A DNA stretch of 64,000 bases from Paracoccaceae bacterium (GTDB lineage: Bacteria; Pseudomonadota; Alphaproteobacteria; Rhodobacterales; Rhodobacteraceae): contig JANZZL010000095.1 of the NCBI GenBank assembly GCA_026419405.1, positions 1 through 64,000 on the forward strand, given 5' to 3'. Of this stretch, positions 26,461 through 35,201 are shown in pieces. The translations under genes and the position numbers were made by a program. Each line of letters begins with the position of its first letter. The first letter of the stretch is position 1. The notes under the pieces were generated by a model. That model made no database searches and was not told the DNA's origin. It worked only from the letters and a program-made list of their open reading frames with translations.

Positions 26461-26736
26461 TCAGCCTTCCCGGGCAACCGCCTCGACGAGATGCCCGTTG
26501 TCCTGCCCGCGCCGGAACTCCGAGGGCGAGACGAGCCCGTCGCCGTTGGTGTCGATCAGGGCGAAGGTCGCCGGCGTGAGGCCGGGATAGAAGACCTGCA
26601 GTTCCTCGAGCGAGTAGCGGCCGTCTCCGTCGTTGTCGATCGCCGAGCCGCCGGCATGCGCGGACCCCGCCGCCACCGACAGCGACAGCGACAGAAGCAG
26701 CGCGCCCATCTGCACCCCCGAACCGCCGGTACCCAT
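26461..26736 (-). CDS. Second secreted EF-hand protein, paralogue of its neighbour
   Basis: A 91-residue exported protein with signal peptide (QMGALLLSLSLSVAAGSAHA). It has one good EF-hand loop, DTNGDGLVSPSE, near residues 62-73, and a degenerate one, DNDGDGRYSLEE, near 34-45. Spacing and the shared YSLEEL/FALIDTNGDG core match the upstream-facing EF-hand gene at 26059-26292, suggesting duplication. The start is uncertain: an internal ATG (26709) has a better-placed GGGGG and would remove the first nine residues. It is divergent from the sigma-factor gene. Confidence 0.72.
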   Translation of the reverse strand: MGTGGSGVQMGALLLSLSLSVAAGSAHAGGSAIDNDGDGRYSLEELQVFYPGLTPATFALIDTNGDGLVSPSEFRRGQDNGHLVEAVAREG

Positions 26737-26962
26737 GCCTGCCCTCACGCCCCGCCGGGGGCGCATGACCGCCCCCGTCCCGTCGAGGCTACCTATAATC
26801 CGGGCGGAAATCGCACGGAACCGGGGCAGACGGCGGCAGCTCGGGGCTGCGGCCGGTCGGTGGCCTTCCGCCGGGCCGCGCAGCTCCGACGCGCAGGATT
26901 CGGCCCAGCAAGGCCGCCACGGCAGCCCCGGCGGAAATCCGCGCTCTGGCATCGGCGCGCTG

Positions 26963-26980
26963 TCAACCTCAGGTTGCAAC
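26963..26980. promoter_or_regulatory. Palindromic operator candidate upstream of sigma factor
   Basis: CAACCT, C, AGGTTG (26963-26975) is immediately followed by CAACC, so GGTTGCAACC (26971-26980) is a second perfect palindrome sharing an arm. Three half-sites of GGTTG/CAACC are thus packed 36-53 bases upstream of the sigma-factor ATG. A perfect TATAAT at 26794-26799 in the same intergenic stretch has no clear -35. The binding protein is unknown. Confidence 0.45.
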
Positions 26981-27015
26981 CCACGCAGGGTCGATCGACG
27001 CGTGCCGGGGGTGCC

Positions 27016-27549
27016 ATGACGCGGAAGCCGGAAGCCGAGACAGGGGGCGGGGAGGCCGGGGCGGTGGACCCGGCGGAGCTGACCGCGCTCATCCCCGACC
27101 TGGAGCGGGCCGCGCGCGCCATCAGCCGCCGGGGCGGCGAGGCCGAGGACCTGGCGCAGGAGGCGCTGCTGCGCGTCTGGGCGCGGCTCGCCTCGGGCGC
27201 GGCGGTCGAGGACCTGCGCCCCTACCTGCTCACCACGCTGCGCAACCTCGCCCGGCGGCCGCCGCGCCTGCCCCCGGCCGAGGCCGCCCCGCCCGAGGCG
27301 ACTCCACCCGAGGCGGCGGGGCGCATCGCCGTGCGCGAGGTCGCCGAGGCGCTCCGGTCGCTGCCGGCGGAACAGGCCCGGCTGCTCGTCGCCGCCGCGG
27401 CGGGCACGCGCACGCTCGCCGAACTCGCCGAGGAGACGGGCGTGCCGCCCGGCACGGTCGCAAGCCGCGTCGCGCGCGCCCGCGCGCGTCTGCGCGCGGC
27501 GGTGGACCTGCCCGAGCACGCGCCGGTCTCCGCCCTGCTCGACCCCTGA
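27016..27549 (+). CDS. ECF-like RNA polymerase sigma factor
   Basis: A 177-residue sigma-70 family protein of ECF size. Region 2 lies near residues 15-75: IPDLERAARAISRRGGEAEDLAQEALLRVWARLASGAAVEDLRPYLLTTLRNLARR, with the DLxQExLLRVW core. A Pro-rich linker follows, then region 4 near 112-165 (ALRSLPAEQARLLVAAAAGTRTLAELAEETGVPPGTVASRVARARARLR). No anti-sigma gene adjoins it. The neighbouring divergent EF-hand gene may be its target, an inference from position only. ATG chosen at the point where homology begins; upstream extension is not sigma-like. Confidence 0.8.
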   Translation: MTRKPEAETGGGEAGAVDPAELTALIPDLERAARAISRRGGEAEDLAQEALLRVWARLASGAAVEDLRPYLLTTLRNLARRPPRLPPAEAAPPEATPPEAAGRIAVREVAEALRSLPAEQARLLVAAAAGTRTLAELAEETGVPPGTVASRVARARARLRAAVDLPEHAPVSALLDP

Positions 27550-27589
27550 GGCGCGCGCCGTCCGGCCGGGTGGCCGGCGGCAAAGGAAA

Positions 27590-27607
27590 GGGGGCCCTCA
27601 GGCCCCC
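27590..27607. terminator. Bidirectional terminator between sigma factor and nrdJ unit
   Basis: GGGGGCC (27590-27596) and GGCCCCC (27601-27607) around the loop CTCA. On the minus strand the stem is followed by TTTCCTTT, so it best terminates the leftward nrdJ and small-protein unit. On the plus strand only GTTT follows. Confidence 0.6.
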
Positions 27608-27734
27608 CAGTTTCGCTTATCGGGCTCGGTCGTTACCGCTCGTGTCGTCTCTCGCCTGCGTCCCGATCCGCGTCAGGGGCGAGCGCACCCGCCCCGGGAC
27701 CCTGCCCCCGCGTCGGCTGCGGGGGCTGGATTCG

Positions 27735-27923
27735 TCAGGCGCCGTCCGTGTCGCGGCCATCGGGCTCGATGGCGACGCCCTTGAACTTGCCGGCGGTCTG
27801 TTTGACCTCCATGAACTCGCCGGTCCGCTCATTGCGCTTCTGGTAGAGCCCGTCGGGACGCTCGAACTGCGTCCGGCCCGTCACTGCGCCGCGCCGATAA
27901 CCGTTCCCAGTGTTCTTCGCCAT
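27735..27923 (-). CDS. Small conserved basic protein downstream of nrdJ
   Basis: A 62-residue protein, MAKNTGNGYRRGAVTGRTQF at the start and then KRNERTGEFMEVKQTAGKFKGV. Similar short proteins starting MxKNTGxGxRxGxV occur in many bacteria as conserved hypotheticals. There is no transmembrane segment or known domain. AGGAG lies eight bases before the ATG, and the start is 11 bases after the nrdJ stop, so it is probably the last gene of that transcript. Function unknown. Confidence 0.78.
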   Translation of the reverse strand: MAKNTGNGYRRGAVTGRTQFERPDGLYQKRNERTGEFMEVKQTAGKFKGVAIEPDGRDTDGA

Positions 27924-27934
27924 TCAAATGCTCC

Positions 27935-30900
27935 TCAGCTGCACCCGCTCGTGGCGCCGCAGGTGTTGCACTTCATGCAGGTGCCGTTGCGCACCAGCGT
28001 GTAGTTGCCGCATTCGCCGCAGGCCTCGCCCTCGTAGCCCTGCATCTTCGCCCGGGTGCGGGCGTCGATCGCCACCGTGCCGGTGGCGAGGGCGGTCGCG
28101 CCCTCCGTCGCCGGCATCAGGGTGGCAACGGCGGCGAGCGGATCGGCCGCCCCCGGCAGCGCGGTCGCGCCGGCGACCGCCGCCCCGCCCTGGAGCACGA
28201 CCAGCTCCTGCGGCAGGCGCTTCCTCAGATACCCGGTGGAGCTGATCTGCTTGAGCACCTCGAGCGACTTCGACGCCGCCCGGTCGGACAGCTCGGCCAG
28301 GTTGCCGGCGCGCTCGCCCTCGCCGAGGTCGTCGAAGCTCGCCCCGGCCGGCTTGACATGGGCGAGGTCGGTCCGGTCGAGGTAGCTGATCGCGAGCTCC
28401 CGGAAGATGTAGTCGAGGATCGAGGTCGCGTTCTTGATCGAGTCGTTGCCCTGCACCATGCCGGCGGGCTCGAACTTGGTGAAGGTGAAGGCGTCGACGA
28501 ACTCCTCGAGCGGCACGCCGTATTGCAGGCCGACGCTGACCGCGATGGCGAAGTTGTTCATCATCGCCCGGAAGCCGGCCCCCTCCTTGTGCATGTCGAT
28601 GAAGATTTCGCCAAGCCTTCCATCGGCATACTCGCCGGTCCTGAGGTAGACCTTGTGGCCGCCGACGATCGCCTTCTGGGTGTAGCCCTTGCGCCGCTCG
28701 GGCAGGCGCTGGCGGTGGCTGCGCACCACCTCCTTCACGATCACCTTCTCGACGATCTTCTCGGCGACGACCTGCGCCTTCTCGGCCGGCGTGCCGGCGG
28801 CGAGCACCTCCTCGGCCTCCTCGTCGTCCTCGACGAGCGCCGCGGCGAGCGGCTGCGAGAGCTTGGAGCCGTCGCGGTAGATCGCGTTGGCCTTCACCCC
28901 GAGCTTCCAGGAGAGCTCGTAGGCCGAAAGCACGTCCTCGATCGTCGCGGCGTTCGGCATGTTGATCGTCTTGGAGATCGCGCCCGAGATGAAGCTCTGC
29001 GCGGCCGCCATCATGCGGATGTGGCTCTCGACCGAAAGGAACCGCCGGCCCTTCTTGCCGCAGGGGTTGGCGCAGTCGAACACCGGGTAGTGCTCTTCCC
29101 GCAGATGCGGCGCGCCCTCCAGCGTCATCGTCCCGCAGACGTGGTCGTTGGCCGCCTCGATCTGCGCCCGGGTGAAGCCGAGGTGCCTGAGCAGGTCGAA
29201 GCTCGGGTCGGCGAGCTTCTCGGCCGGGATGCCGAGGGTGCCGGTGCAGAACGCCTCGCCCAGCGTCCACTGGTTGAACACGAAGCGGATGTCGAAGGCC
29301 GAGGGCAGCGCGCGCTCGATCCTCTCGATCTCCTCCGGCCCGAAGCCGTGCCCGATCAGCGCGGTGTGGTTGATCCCCGGCGCCTGGCCCAGCGAACCAT
29401 GACCCACCGCATAGGCCACGATCTCGGCGATCTCGGCCGGGCGGTAGCCGAGCGCCTCGAGCGCGGCGGGCACCGAACGGTTGATGATCTTGAAGTAGCC
29501 GCCGCCGGCGAGCTTCTTGAACTTCACCAGCGCGAAGTCGGGCTCGATGCCGGTGGTGTCGCAGTCCATCACGAGGCCGATCGTTCCGGTGGGCGCGATC
29601 ACGGTGGCCTGCGCGTTGCGGTAGCCGTTCCGCTCGCCCAGGCGCAGCGCCTCGTCCCAGGCGGATTTCGCAAGCGCCACAAGGCTCTGGTCGGGGCAGT
29701 TCGCATGGTCGAGCGGCACGGGCGCGACGTTCACGCCCTCGTAGCCCGCGGTCTCGCCATGCGCCGCGCGGCGGTGGTTGCGGATCACGCGGAGCATGTG
29801 TTCGCGGTTGCGCGCGAAGCCCGCGAAGGGCCCGAGCTCGCCCGCCATCTCGGCCGAGGTGGCATAGGCGACGCCGGTCATGATCGCGGTCAGAGCGCCG
29901 GCCATCGCCCGGCCCGCGTCGCTGTCGTAGCCGAGGCCCATGTTCATCAGCAGCCCGCCGATGTTGGCATAACCCAGGCCCAGCGTGCGGAAGTCGTGCG
30001 AAAGCTGCGCGATCTCCCGCGAGGGGAACTGCGCCATCAGCACGCTGATTTCCAGCGTGATGGTCCACAGCCGCGTGGCATGGACATAGGCCGCGGCATC
30101 GAACCGGCCGCCCCGGTAGAAGGTCAGCAGGTTCATCGACGCAAGGTTGCAGGCCGTGTCGTCGAGGAACATGTATTCCGAGCAGGGGTTCGAGCCGCGG
30201 ATCGGCCCGTCCTCGGGGCAGGTGTGCCAGGCGTTGATCGTGTCGTGGAACTGGATGCCGGGGTCGGCGCAGGCCCAGGCCGCCTGCCCCACCTGCGCCC
30301 AGAGGTCGCGCGCCTTCACGGTCTTGGCCACCTTGCCGTCGGTGCGGCGGATGAGCGCCCAGTCCTCGTCGTTCCACACCGCCCTGAGGAAGGCATCCGT
30401 CACCCGGACGGAGTTGTTCGAGTTCTGCCCCGAGACCGTGGCATAGGCCTCGCTGTCCCAGTCGGTGTCGTAGGTCGGGAACTCGATCGAGGTGTAGCCC
30501 TGCCGCGCGTACTGCAGCACCCGGTTGATGTAGACCTCGGGGATCGCCGACTTCTTGGCCGCGCGGATCGCCGCCTTCAGCCCCTCGTTCCGGGCCGGGT
30601 CGGTGGCATCCTCCATGCTGCCGTCCCAGGCGCGGATCGCGGCGAAGATCGCGTTCAGGTGCCGCTCGTGCATCTTCGAGCCGGCGACCAGGCTGGCGAC
30701 CTTCTGCTCCTCGATCACCTTCCAGTTGATGAACTGCTCGATGTCGGGGTGATCCATGTCGCAGATCACCATCTTGGCCGCGCGCCGGGTCGTGCCGCCC
30801 GACTTGATCGCGCCGGCGGCGCGGTCGCCGATCTTGAGGAAGCCCATCAGGCCCGAGGACCTGCCGCCGCCCGAGAGCCTCTCGCCCTCACCGCGCAGCG

Positions 30901-31609
30901 CCGAGAAGTTGGTGCCCGTGCCCGAACCGTACTTGAACAGCCGCGCCTCGCGCACCCAGAGGTCCATGATGCCGCCCTCGTTCACGAGGTCGTCGGCCAC
31001 CGACTGGATGAAGCAGGCATGCGGCTGCGGGTGCTCGTAGGCGGAGTCGGACTTCACGAGCTTGCCGGTGCGGAAGTCCACGTAGTAGTGGCCCTGGCTC
31101 GGCCCGTCGATGCCGTAGGCCCAGTGCAGGCCGGTGTTGAACCACTGCGGGCTGTTCGGCGCCCCCATCTGCGCCGCCAGCATGTAGCGCATCTCGTCGT
31201 AGTAGGCGCGGGCATCCGCCTCGGAGGAGAAGTAGCCGCCCTTCCAGCCCCAGTAGGCCCAGGCGCCGGCGAGCCGGTCGAAGACCTGCCTGGCCGAGGT
31301 CTCGCCGCCGAAGCGTTCGGCCTCGGGAAGCGCCGCGAGCGCCTCCTCGTCGGGCACCGAGCGCCAGAGGAACTCCGGCACGCCCTTCTCCCGCACCCGC
31401 TTCAGCCGCGCCGCCACGCCGGCCTTGCGGAAATACTTCTGCGCGATCACGTCCGAGGCGACCTGGCTCCAGCCGGCCGGCACCTCGAGCCCCTCGAGAC
31501 GGAACACGACCTTGCCGTCGGGGTTGCGGATCTCGGAGGTCGTCCTGGTGAACTCGATGCCCGCATAGGCGTCCTGCCCGGCCTCGGTGAACAAGCGTTC
31601 GATCTTCAT
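27935..31609 (-). CDS. nrdJ: Adenosylcobalamin-dependent (class II) ribonucleotide reductase
   Basis: Makes deoxyribonucleotides using coenzyme B12 and no oxygen, so DNA precursors can be made aerobically or anaerobically. The 1224-residue protein has [32 protein letters not shown] with an active-site Cys, [23 protein letters not shown], the NPCSEY motif and [15 protein letters not shown]. The C-terminus ends with a Cys-rich redox/zinc tail ([22 protein letters not shown]). ATG before [10 protein letters not shown] is the conserved start. No class I nrdAB is in the window. A NrdR box lies in the promoter region. A B12 riboswitch is not seen. Confidence 0.95.
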   Translation of the reverse strand: MKIERLFTEAGQDAYAGIEFTRTTSEIRNPDGKVVFRLEGLEVPAGWSQVASDVIAQKYFRKAGVAARLKRVREKGVPEFLWRSVPDEEALAALPEAERFGGETSARQVFDRLAGAWAYWGWKGGYFSSEADARAYYDEMRYMLAAQMGAPNSPQWFNTGLHWAYGIDGPSQGHYYVDFRTGKLVKSDSAYEHPQPHACFIQSVADDLVNEGGIMDLWVREARLFKYGSGTGTNFSALRGEGERLSGGGRSSGLMGFLKIGDRAAGAIKSGGTTRRAAKMVICDMDHPDIEQFINWKVIEEQKVASLVAGSKMHERHLNAIFAAIRAWDGSMEDATDPARNEGLKAAIRAAKKSAIPEVYINRVLQYARQGYTSIEFPTYDTDWDSEAYATVSGQNSNNSVRVTDAFLRAVWNDEDWALIRRTDGKVAKTVKARDLWAQVGQAAWACADPGIQFHDTINAWHTCPEDGPIRGSNPCSEYMFLDDTACNLASMNLLTFYRGGRFDAAAYVHATRLWTITLEISVLMAQFPSREIAQLSHDFRTLGLGYANIGGLLMNMGLGYDSDAGRAMAGALTAIMTGVAYATSAEMAGELGPFAGFARNREHMLRVIRNHRRAAHGETAGYEGVNVAPVPLDHANCPDQSLVALAKSAWDEALRLGERNGYRNAQATVIAPTGTIGLVMDCDTTGIEPDFALVKFKKLAGGGYFKIINRSVPAALEALGYRPAEIAEIVAYAVGHGSLGQAPGINHTALIGHGFGPEEIERIERALPSAFDIRFVFNQWTLGEAFCTGTLGIPAEKLADPSFDLLRHLGFTRAQIEAANDHVCGTMTLEGAPHLREEHYPVFDCANPCGKKGRRFLSVESHIRMMAAAQSFISGAISKTINMPNAATIEDVLSAYELSWKLGVKANAIYRDGSKLSQPLAAALVEDDEEAEEVLAAGTPAEKAQVVAEKIVEKVIVKEVVRSHRQRLPERRKGYTQKAIVGGHKVYLRTGEYADGRLGEIFIDMHKEGAGFRAMMNNFAIAVSVGLQYGVPLEEFVDAFTFTKFEPAGMVQGNDSIKNATSILDYIFRELAISYLDRTDLAHVKPAGASFDDLGEGERAGNLAELSDRAASKSLEVLKQISSTGYLRKRLPQELVVLQGGAAVAGATALPGAADPLAAVATLMPATEGATALATGTVAIDARTRAKMQGYEGEACGECGNYTLVRNGTCMKCNTCGATSGCS

Positions 31610-31766
31610 GCCCCGTCTCTGCTTCTCAGTGCCCCGAAGGGCGCCCCTCGTTGTCCGCCGCCGGAGACAGGAGGAACCATCGCGCCCGCCCCCCCACGGC
31701 AGGCGCCGCCCGGCGGGCGCTGGCAGGCGCCCCGATGTTCGGCGGACTCTCCCCCTGTCGCGCTCG

Positions 31767-31782
31767 ACACCATATGTAGTGT
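31767..31782 (-). promoter_or_regulatory. NrdR box
   Basis: ACACCATATGTAGTGT matches the NrdR-box consensus (ACACwATATwTwGTGT) at nearly all positions. NrdR represses ribonucleotide reductase genes when dATP is abundant. Boxes usually come in pairs about 31 bases apart; here a partner at 31799 is only half conserved (CACAA). Confidence 0.75.
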
Positions 31783-31987
31783 TTCGCCCGACAGCCAGCA
31801 CAACCTGCCGTAGGCGCGGCCGAGGCGTCAACGGAAAATTCATCGCTGCCGCGAGAAATATGGCTTGACCGGATCCGGCCTCGCGCGGCCCTCCGGGCCG
31901 ACGATTCGAGTCGCCGCGGAGACCGCCCGGCGCGGTGCCGGCCCGGCGCATGGACTTGCGCGCGGCTGCTGAGGCGGCACGCGAGAA

Positions 31988-32009
31988 CGCCCCGGCGGCG
32001 GCCGGGGCG
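31988..32009 (-). terminator. Candidate terminator of the sugar dehydrogenase gene
   Basis: CGCCCCGG and CCGGGGCG form a perfect 8-bp stem with a six-base loop, followed on the minus strand by TTCTC. It lies 57-78 bases after the stop of the PQQ-dependent dehydrogenase gene. The U-tract is weak. Confidence 0.4.
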
Positions 32010-32065
32010 CGCGGAGCGTGTGGCGGGCTCGCGGAGCGCTGCCGCGGCGTTGCGCGGCGGCAACG

Positions 32066-33268
32066 TCAGCCGTCGGCGTCGGCCGGCACCAGCCGGATCA
32101 GCGGCGCCTCGGGCCCGTCGGCGATGACGTAGACGAAGCCGTCGGCCGGGCCGACCGCCACGTCGCGGATCCGCCAGCCCTGCCCCTCGAGCAGCCGCTC
32201 GGGCGGCGAGACCGACTCGCCCGCCACCTCGAAGAGGCCCAGATACCGGTGCGCGAGGTTGCCGATCAGCAGCCGGCCCTGCCATTCGGGAAAGGCCTCG
32301 CCCCGGTAGAAGACCATGCCCGAGGGCGGGAAGTTGTCGGCGCGCCCCGGCCCCCAGTGGAAGACGGGCGCAGTCACGCCCGGGATCTCGTCATGCCCGG
32401 ACGAGATCTGCCGGCCGGTCCGGTAGTCCACCCCGTAGCCGGCGAGCGGCCAGCCGTAATTGGCGCCCCGCTCGATGATGTTGATCTCGTCGCCGCCCGC
32501 CTCGCCGTGCTCGGCGACCCAGAGCGCGCCGGTCTCGGGATGCACCGCCATCGCCTGGACGTTGCGGTGGCCGTAGGACCAGATGGCGGGCTCGGCGCCC
32601 GCGGTCCCGACGAAGGGATTGTCCGGGGGAACCGCGCCCTCGGGCGTCAGCCGGATCACCGCGCCGTTCGCGCTGGAGAGATCCTGCGCGATGTGGTCGG
32701 GCCCGAAGTCCTTGAACTGCCGGTCGCCGAAACCCACGAACAGCAAGCCGTCGGCGAAGGCGATGCGCGAGCCGAAGTGCCCGCGGCTCTCGCTGCTCGG
32801 GAAGGCCGGGAGGGCGACGAAGAGCACCTCCGTCGGGCCGAGGCGCATCGCCTCGAGGTCGAGCGGGGCGCGCCCGACATGGGTCGCCGTGCGGCCCTCG
32901 GCGTCGGCGCCGGTCCAGGTGAGGTAGAGGTAGGGCTCGGCCGGGAAGTCGGGGTGCAGCGCGATGTCGAGCAGCCCGCCCTGGCCGTCGGCCACGACCT
33001 CGGGCACCCCGGCGATCTCGGCCACCGCGCCGCTGTCGAGGGTGACGAGCCGGAGCGACCCCGTGCGCTCGGTGACGAGCAGCCGGTCGCCCTCGGGCAG
33101 GAAGGCGATCGCCCAGGGCGAGCGCAGCGCATCGACGACGGTCTCGACCGCGAACCGCGTCTCGGCCAGCGCCGGTGCCGCGGCGAGGCCGAGCGCGATG
33201 CCGAGCGCGACCGCGGACGGGCCTGCGCGGCGCCGCGCGGCGGGTCGGGGGGAGCGGCAGACTGGCAT
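32066..33268 (-). CDS. PQQ-dependent sugar dehydrogenase (soluble aldose dehydrogenase type)
   Basis: Probable periplasmic six-bladed beta-propeller enzyme oxidising aldoses with PQQ, family of Acinetobacter sGDH and E. coli YliI. The 400-residue protein has a signal peptide (about residues 14-36, ending ALA), SPWAIAFLPEGDRLLVTER, GLLDIALHPDFPAEPYLYLTWT, the HFGSRIAF catalytic-His segment, AIWSYGHRNVQAMAVHPETGALWVAEHG, GDEINIIERGANYGWP and FPEWQGRLLIGNLAHRYL. ATG chosen for its GGAGGA box and signal peptide. Substrate unknown; YliI-type members act broadly on aldoses. Confidence 0.88.
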   Translation of the reverse strand: MPVCRSPRPAARRRAGPSAVALGIALGLAAAPALAETRFAVETVVDALRSPWAIAFLPEGDRLLVTERTGSLRLVTLDSGAVAEIAGVPEVVADGQGGLLDIALHPDFPAEPYLYLTWTGADAEGRTATHVGRAPLDLEAMRLGPTEVLFVALPAFPSSESRGHFGSRIAFADGLLFVGFGDRQFKDFGPDHIAQDLSSANGAVIRLTPEGAVPPDNPFVGTAGAEPAIWSYGHRNVQAMAVHPETGALWVAEHGEAGGDEINIIERGANYGWPLAGYGVDYRTGRQISSGHDEIPGVTAPVFHWGPGRADNFPPSGMVFYRGEAFPEWQGRLLIGNLAHRYLGLFEVAGESVSPPERLLEGQGWRIRDVAVGPADGFVYVIADGPEAPLIRLVPADADG

Positions 33269-33618
33269 GGGCAAGGATCCTCCTCTGAACTGGCGCGACA
33301 GACCGGCGCGACGCCCTGTCTGCCGCTGGGGCTGGCCGCCGGGGCCGGCGCACGGCGGATTGCGGCGGATCAACGCCCGACCCGCGCCGCGGTTTCCGCC
33401 GCGCCGGCCGCCTGCGGTCACGAGCGCGCGAGGCGGCCGCGCGCCCGGCCGGCGGTCCTCGCCGCGCCCCGGTCGCCGAGGGCCGGGCGCGGCATCGGCG
33501 ATCACCGCCCGACGCGCGCCGACCGCGCGGGCCGCGCGGCGGCGGCCGCAGCGCGACGCGTGACGGTCCGCGTGCGGTTTCGGCCGGAACAGGGCGCACA
33601 CCCGGAAAACCGGCAATC
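33269..33618. other. Non-coding GC-rich stretch before the repeat array
   Basis: About 350 bases with no credible gene; open frames here are shadows. It would be the leader side if the array is read on the plus strand, although it is not AT-rich as leaders often are. CCGGCCGGCGG-type fragments matching part of the repeat in reverse occur at 33446-33455. A low-similarity block at 33558-33586 is exactly 61 bases before the first repeat and shares its CGGCCG end. Confidence 0.4.
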
Positions 33619-33890
33619 CCGCCGGCCGCGCGCGTGGGGGGCGGCCGTTCTCGGGCGGGCCATAAACCGGCGGGAACACCCGCCGGCCGCGCGCGCGGGG
33701 GGCGGCCGGCCGCTGACGAGGCCCGGTCCAAATACTGGTCCCCGCCGGCCGCGCGCGGGGGGCGCCCGCAGTCCGCGGGCGACGGGCTCGTCACCCGCTT
33801 CCGCCGGCCGCGCACGCGGGGGGCGGCCGGGTGCCAGTGCTTCCACCGGCCCCCGGCGGAACCGCCGGCACCGGGAACGCGCCCGGTCGC
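33619..33890 (+). CRISPR. CRISPR-like array, four repeats plus a degenerate terminal repeat
   Basis: Four near-identical repeats start at 33619, 33680, 33742 and 33801. All begin CCGCCGGCCGCGC and most end GGGGGGCGGCCG; they are 29 bp except the third (27 bp, lacking two internal bases, 33742-33768). Spacers at 33648-33679, 33709-33741, 33769-33800 and 33830-33861 are 32, 33, 32 and 32 bp and show no similarity to each other. At 33862, exactly one period later, CCGCCGGC recurs but the rest has decayed, as leader-distal repeats often do. The repeat is partly palindromic and its core CCGC-N4-GCGG aligns with the stem of type I-E repeats. No cas genes are in the window. The alternative is a GC-rich palindromic intergenic repeat that is spaced regularly by chance. 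Confidence 0.55.
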
Positions 33891-33949
33891 CGCGCCGGGC
33901 GGCAGGAAGTGGCCGATCCGCACGGCCCGCCGCGGCGAAACCGGGGGGA

Positions 33950-34026
33950 TGGTCGGGGCGGCGAGATTCGAACTCACGACCTTCTGTACCCAAAACAGAC
34001 GCGCTACCAGGCTGCGCTACGCCCCG
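33950..34026 (-). tRNA. tRNA-Pro (anticodon TGG)
   Basis: Read on the minus strand, the acceptor stem CGGGGCG pairs with CGCCCCG, discriminator A and an encoded CCA follow. The anticodon stem TCTGT/ACAGA holds the loop TTTGGGT, giving anticodon TGG. The T-loop TTCGAAT is canonical. It decodes CCA and wobble proline codons. Confidence 0.95.
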
Positions 34027-34068
34027 ACGCGCGGCTTCTACCCCGGCAGGCCCGCCCGAGGAAAGGGC

Positions 34069-34542
34069 TCAGTCGGCGCAGGGCCAGGCCGCGGTCTCCT
34101 GCGGGATCGCGGGGTGGCGCAGTTCGGCGCCCGCGGCGATGCCGATCGCGCGGGCGAGCCCGCCGTTGATCTCGAGCACCACCAGCACCTCGCCCTCGCC
34201 GGGAATCGGGGTGCGGTCGCGCGGGACGGCGTTCTCGTGCACCTTGGTCACCCGGCCGGCGGCGTCGGCGAAGATCATGTCGAGCGGGATCAGCGTGTTC
34301 TCCATCCAGAACGCCACCGGCTGCGGCCGCTCGTAGACGAAGAGCATTCCGGCCGAGGCCGGCAGCCGCTCGCGGAACATCAGCCCGCGCGCGCGTTCGG
34401 CGGCATCGTCGGCAACCTCGACGGTGAAGGCGGCAGTGCCGAACGGCCCGCGCAGCTCCACCCGATCGCTCCGGCAGCCCGCGGCGGCGGCCGACGCAGC
34501 GGTGGCCGCGAGAGCGGCGGCAAGAAGGATGTCGCGGGGCAT
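34069..34542 (-). CDS. DUF192 family exported protein
   Basis: A 157-residue protein with an N-terminal signal peptide (about residues 1-22) and a DUF192 domain (about 27-150). The recognisable parts are FTVEVADDAAERARGLMFRERLPASAGMLFVYERPQPVAFWMENTLIPLDMIFADAAGRVTKVHENAVP, with the RGLMFR and FWMxNTxIPLDxxF family signatures. Function is unknown. It starts seven bases after the stop of the double cold-shock gene and is almost certainly co-transcribed with it, a pairing often seen in alphaproteobacteria. Confidence 0.88.
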   Translation of the reverse strand: MPRDILLAAALAATAASAAAAGCRSDRVELRGPFGTAAFTVEVADDAAERARGLMFRERLPASAGMLFVYERPQPVAFWMENTLIPLDMIFADAAGRVTKVHENAVPRDRTPIPGEGEVLVVLEINGGLARAIGIAAGAELRHPAIPQETAAWPCAD

Positions 34543-34549
34543 CAGGGGC

Positions 34550-35092
34550 TCAGTCCGGCTGCACGCGCGGGGCAGCATCCCACGGGGCGACCAGCGTCGC
34601 AAGGCGGCCGCGCCTGCCCTCGATGACCTTGATGCTGACCGCCTCGCCCGGCTGGAGATCGGCGAAGCCCGACCGGCGCAGCACCTCGATGTGGATGAAC
34701 ACGTCCTCGGGCCGGCCGAAGACGTTGGCGAAGCCGAACCCCTTGGCCTTGTCGAACCACTTGATCCGCGCCGGCAGGAGCGGGATCGCGGCGAGCGTCT
34801 CGGGGTCGAGCTCGGCGATGTCGTTCAGCCCCGAATGCGGCGGGACCGCCGGCGGCACGATCGAGATCACCGCCACCGCCTGGCGGCCGCGCGGCGTCTG
34901 CTGCACCTCGACCTCCACGGTCGCCTCCTCGGCAACCGAGCTCTGGCCGAAGTTCCTCAGCACGTTGGCATGCAGCAGGATGTCCGGCCCCCCGGCGTCG
35001 GCCACGATGAAGCCGAAGCCCTTCGCCGGGTCGAACCACTTCACCTTTCCCCGGATTCGGGTGTTCCCGGACTCGTTCTCCGTGTCGGCCAA
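34550..35092 (-). CDS. Double cold-shock-domain protein
   Basis: A 180-residue protein containing two cold-shock domains, rather than the single 67-residue CspA form. The first is at about residues 13-80 (RGKVKWFDPAKGFGFIVADAGGPDILLHANVL) and the second at about 108-170 (ARIKWFDKAKGFGFANVFGRPEDVFIHIEVLRRSG). Each retains the RNP1 KGFGF and an RNP2-like VFIH/ILLH strand that bind single-stranded RNA or DNA. It probably acts as an RNA chaperone. A structured stretch upstream (35139-35203) may be its 5' leader. Confidence 0.92.
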   Translation of the reverse strand: MADTENESGNTRIRGKVKWFDPAKGFGFIVADAGGPDILLHANVLRNFGQSSVAEEATVEVEVQQTPRGRQAVAVISIVPPAVPPHSGLNDIAELDPETLAAIPLLPARIKWFDKAKGFGFANVFGRPEDVFIHIEVLRRSGFADLQPGEAVSIKVIEGRRGRLATLVAPWDAAPRVQPD

Positions 35093-35138
35093 AGCGGCAC
35101 CGTCTCCCCTTCTTGCGCCCTACATCTCCGCCGAACCC

Positions 35139-35166
35139 AAGGGGAATGCAAGGAGATTTTCCCCTT
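35139..35166 (-). promoter_or_regulatory. Hairpin in the cold-shock gene leader region
   Basis: AAGGGGAA (35139-35146) and TTCCCCTT (35159-35166) form a perfect 8-bp stem with a 12-base loop. It lies 47-74 bases upstream of the cold-shock ATG, in an AT-rich patch. Cold-shock mRNAs often have temperature-sensitive leaders; that role is inferred here. It could alternatively be the pdxH terminator, but no U-tract follows. Confidence 0.4.
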
Positions 35167-35201
35167 AAGGACAGACATTTGCATTTCGCGAAGCGTGAAT
35201 G

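Larger units (their letters stand above)
31610..32065. other. nrdJ upstream region
   Basis: A 456-base non-coding stretch, relatively AT-rich near 31740-31870 compared with its neighbours. It holds the NrdR box at 31767-31782. A weak -35 (TTGTGC on the minus strand) precedes a TACATA that overlaps the box. A perfect hairpin CGCCCCGG/CCGGGGCG (31988-32009) lies 57 bases past the stop of the PQQ dehydrogenase gene and may terminate it. No gene is visible. Confidence 0.5.

Noticed and set aside
31610-32065. A cobalamin riboswitch upstream of nrdJ
   Set aside because: No B12-box-like sequence or extended conserved structure was seen.
33558-33586. A possible additional CRISPR repeat one period before the first
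   Set aside because: It is spaced correctly and ends CGGCCG, but only about 11 of 29 bases agree with the repeat, so it is not counted.
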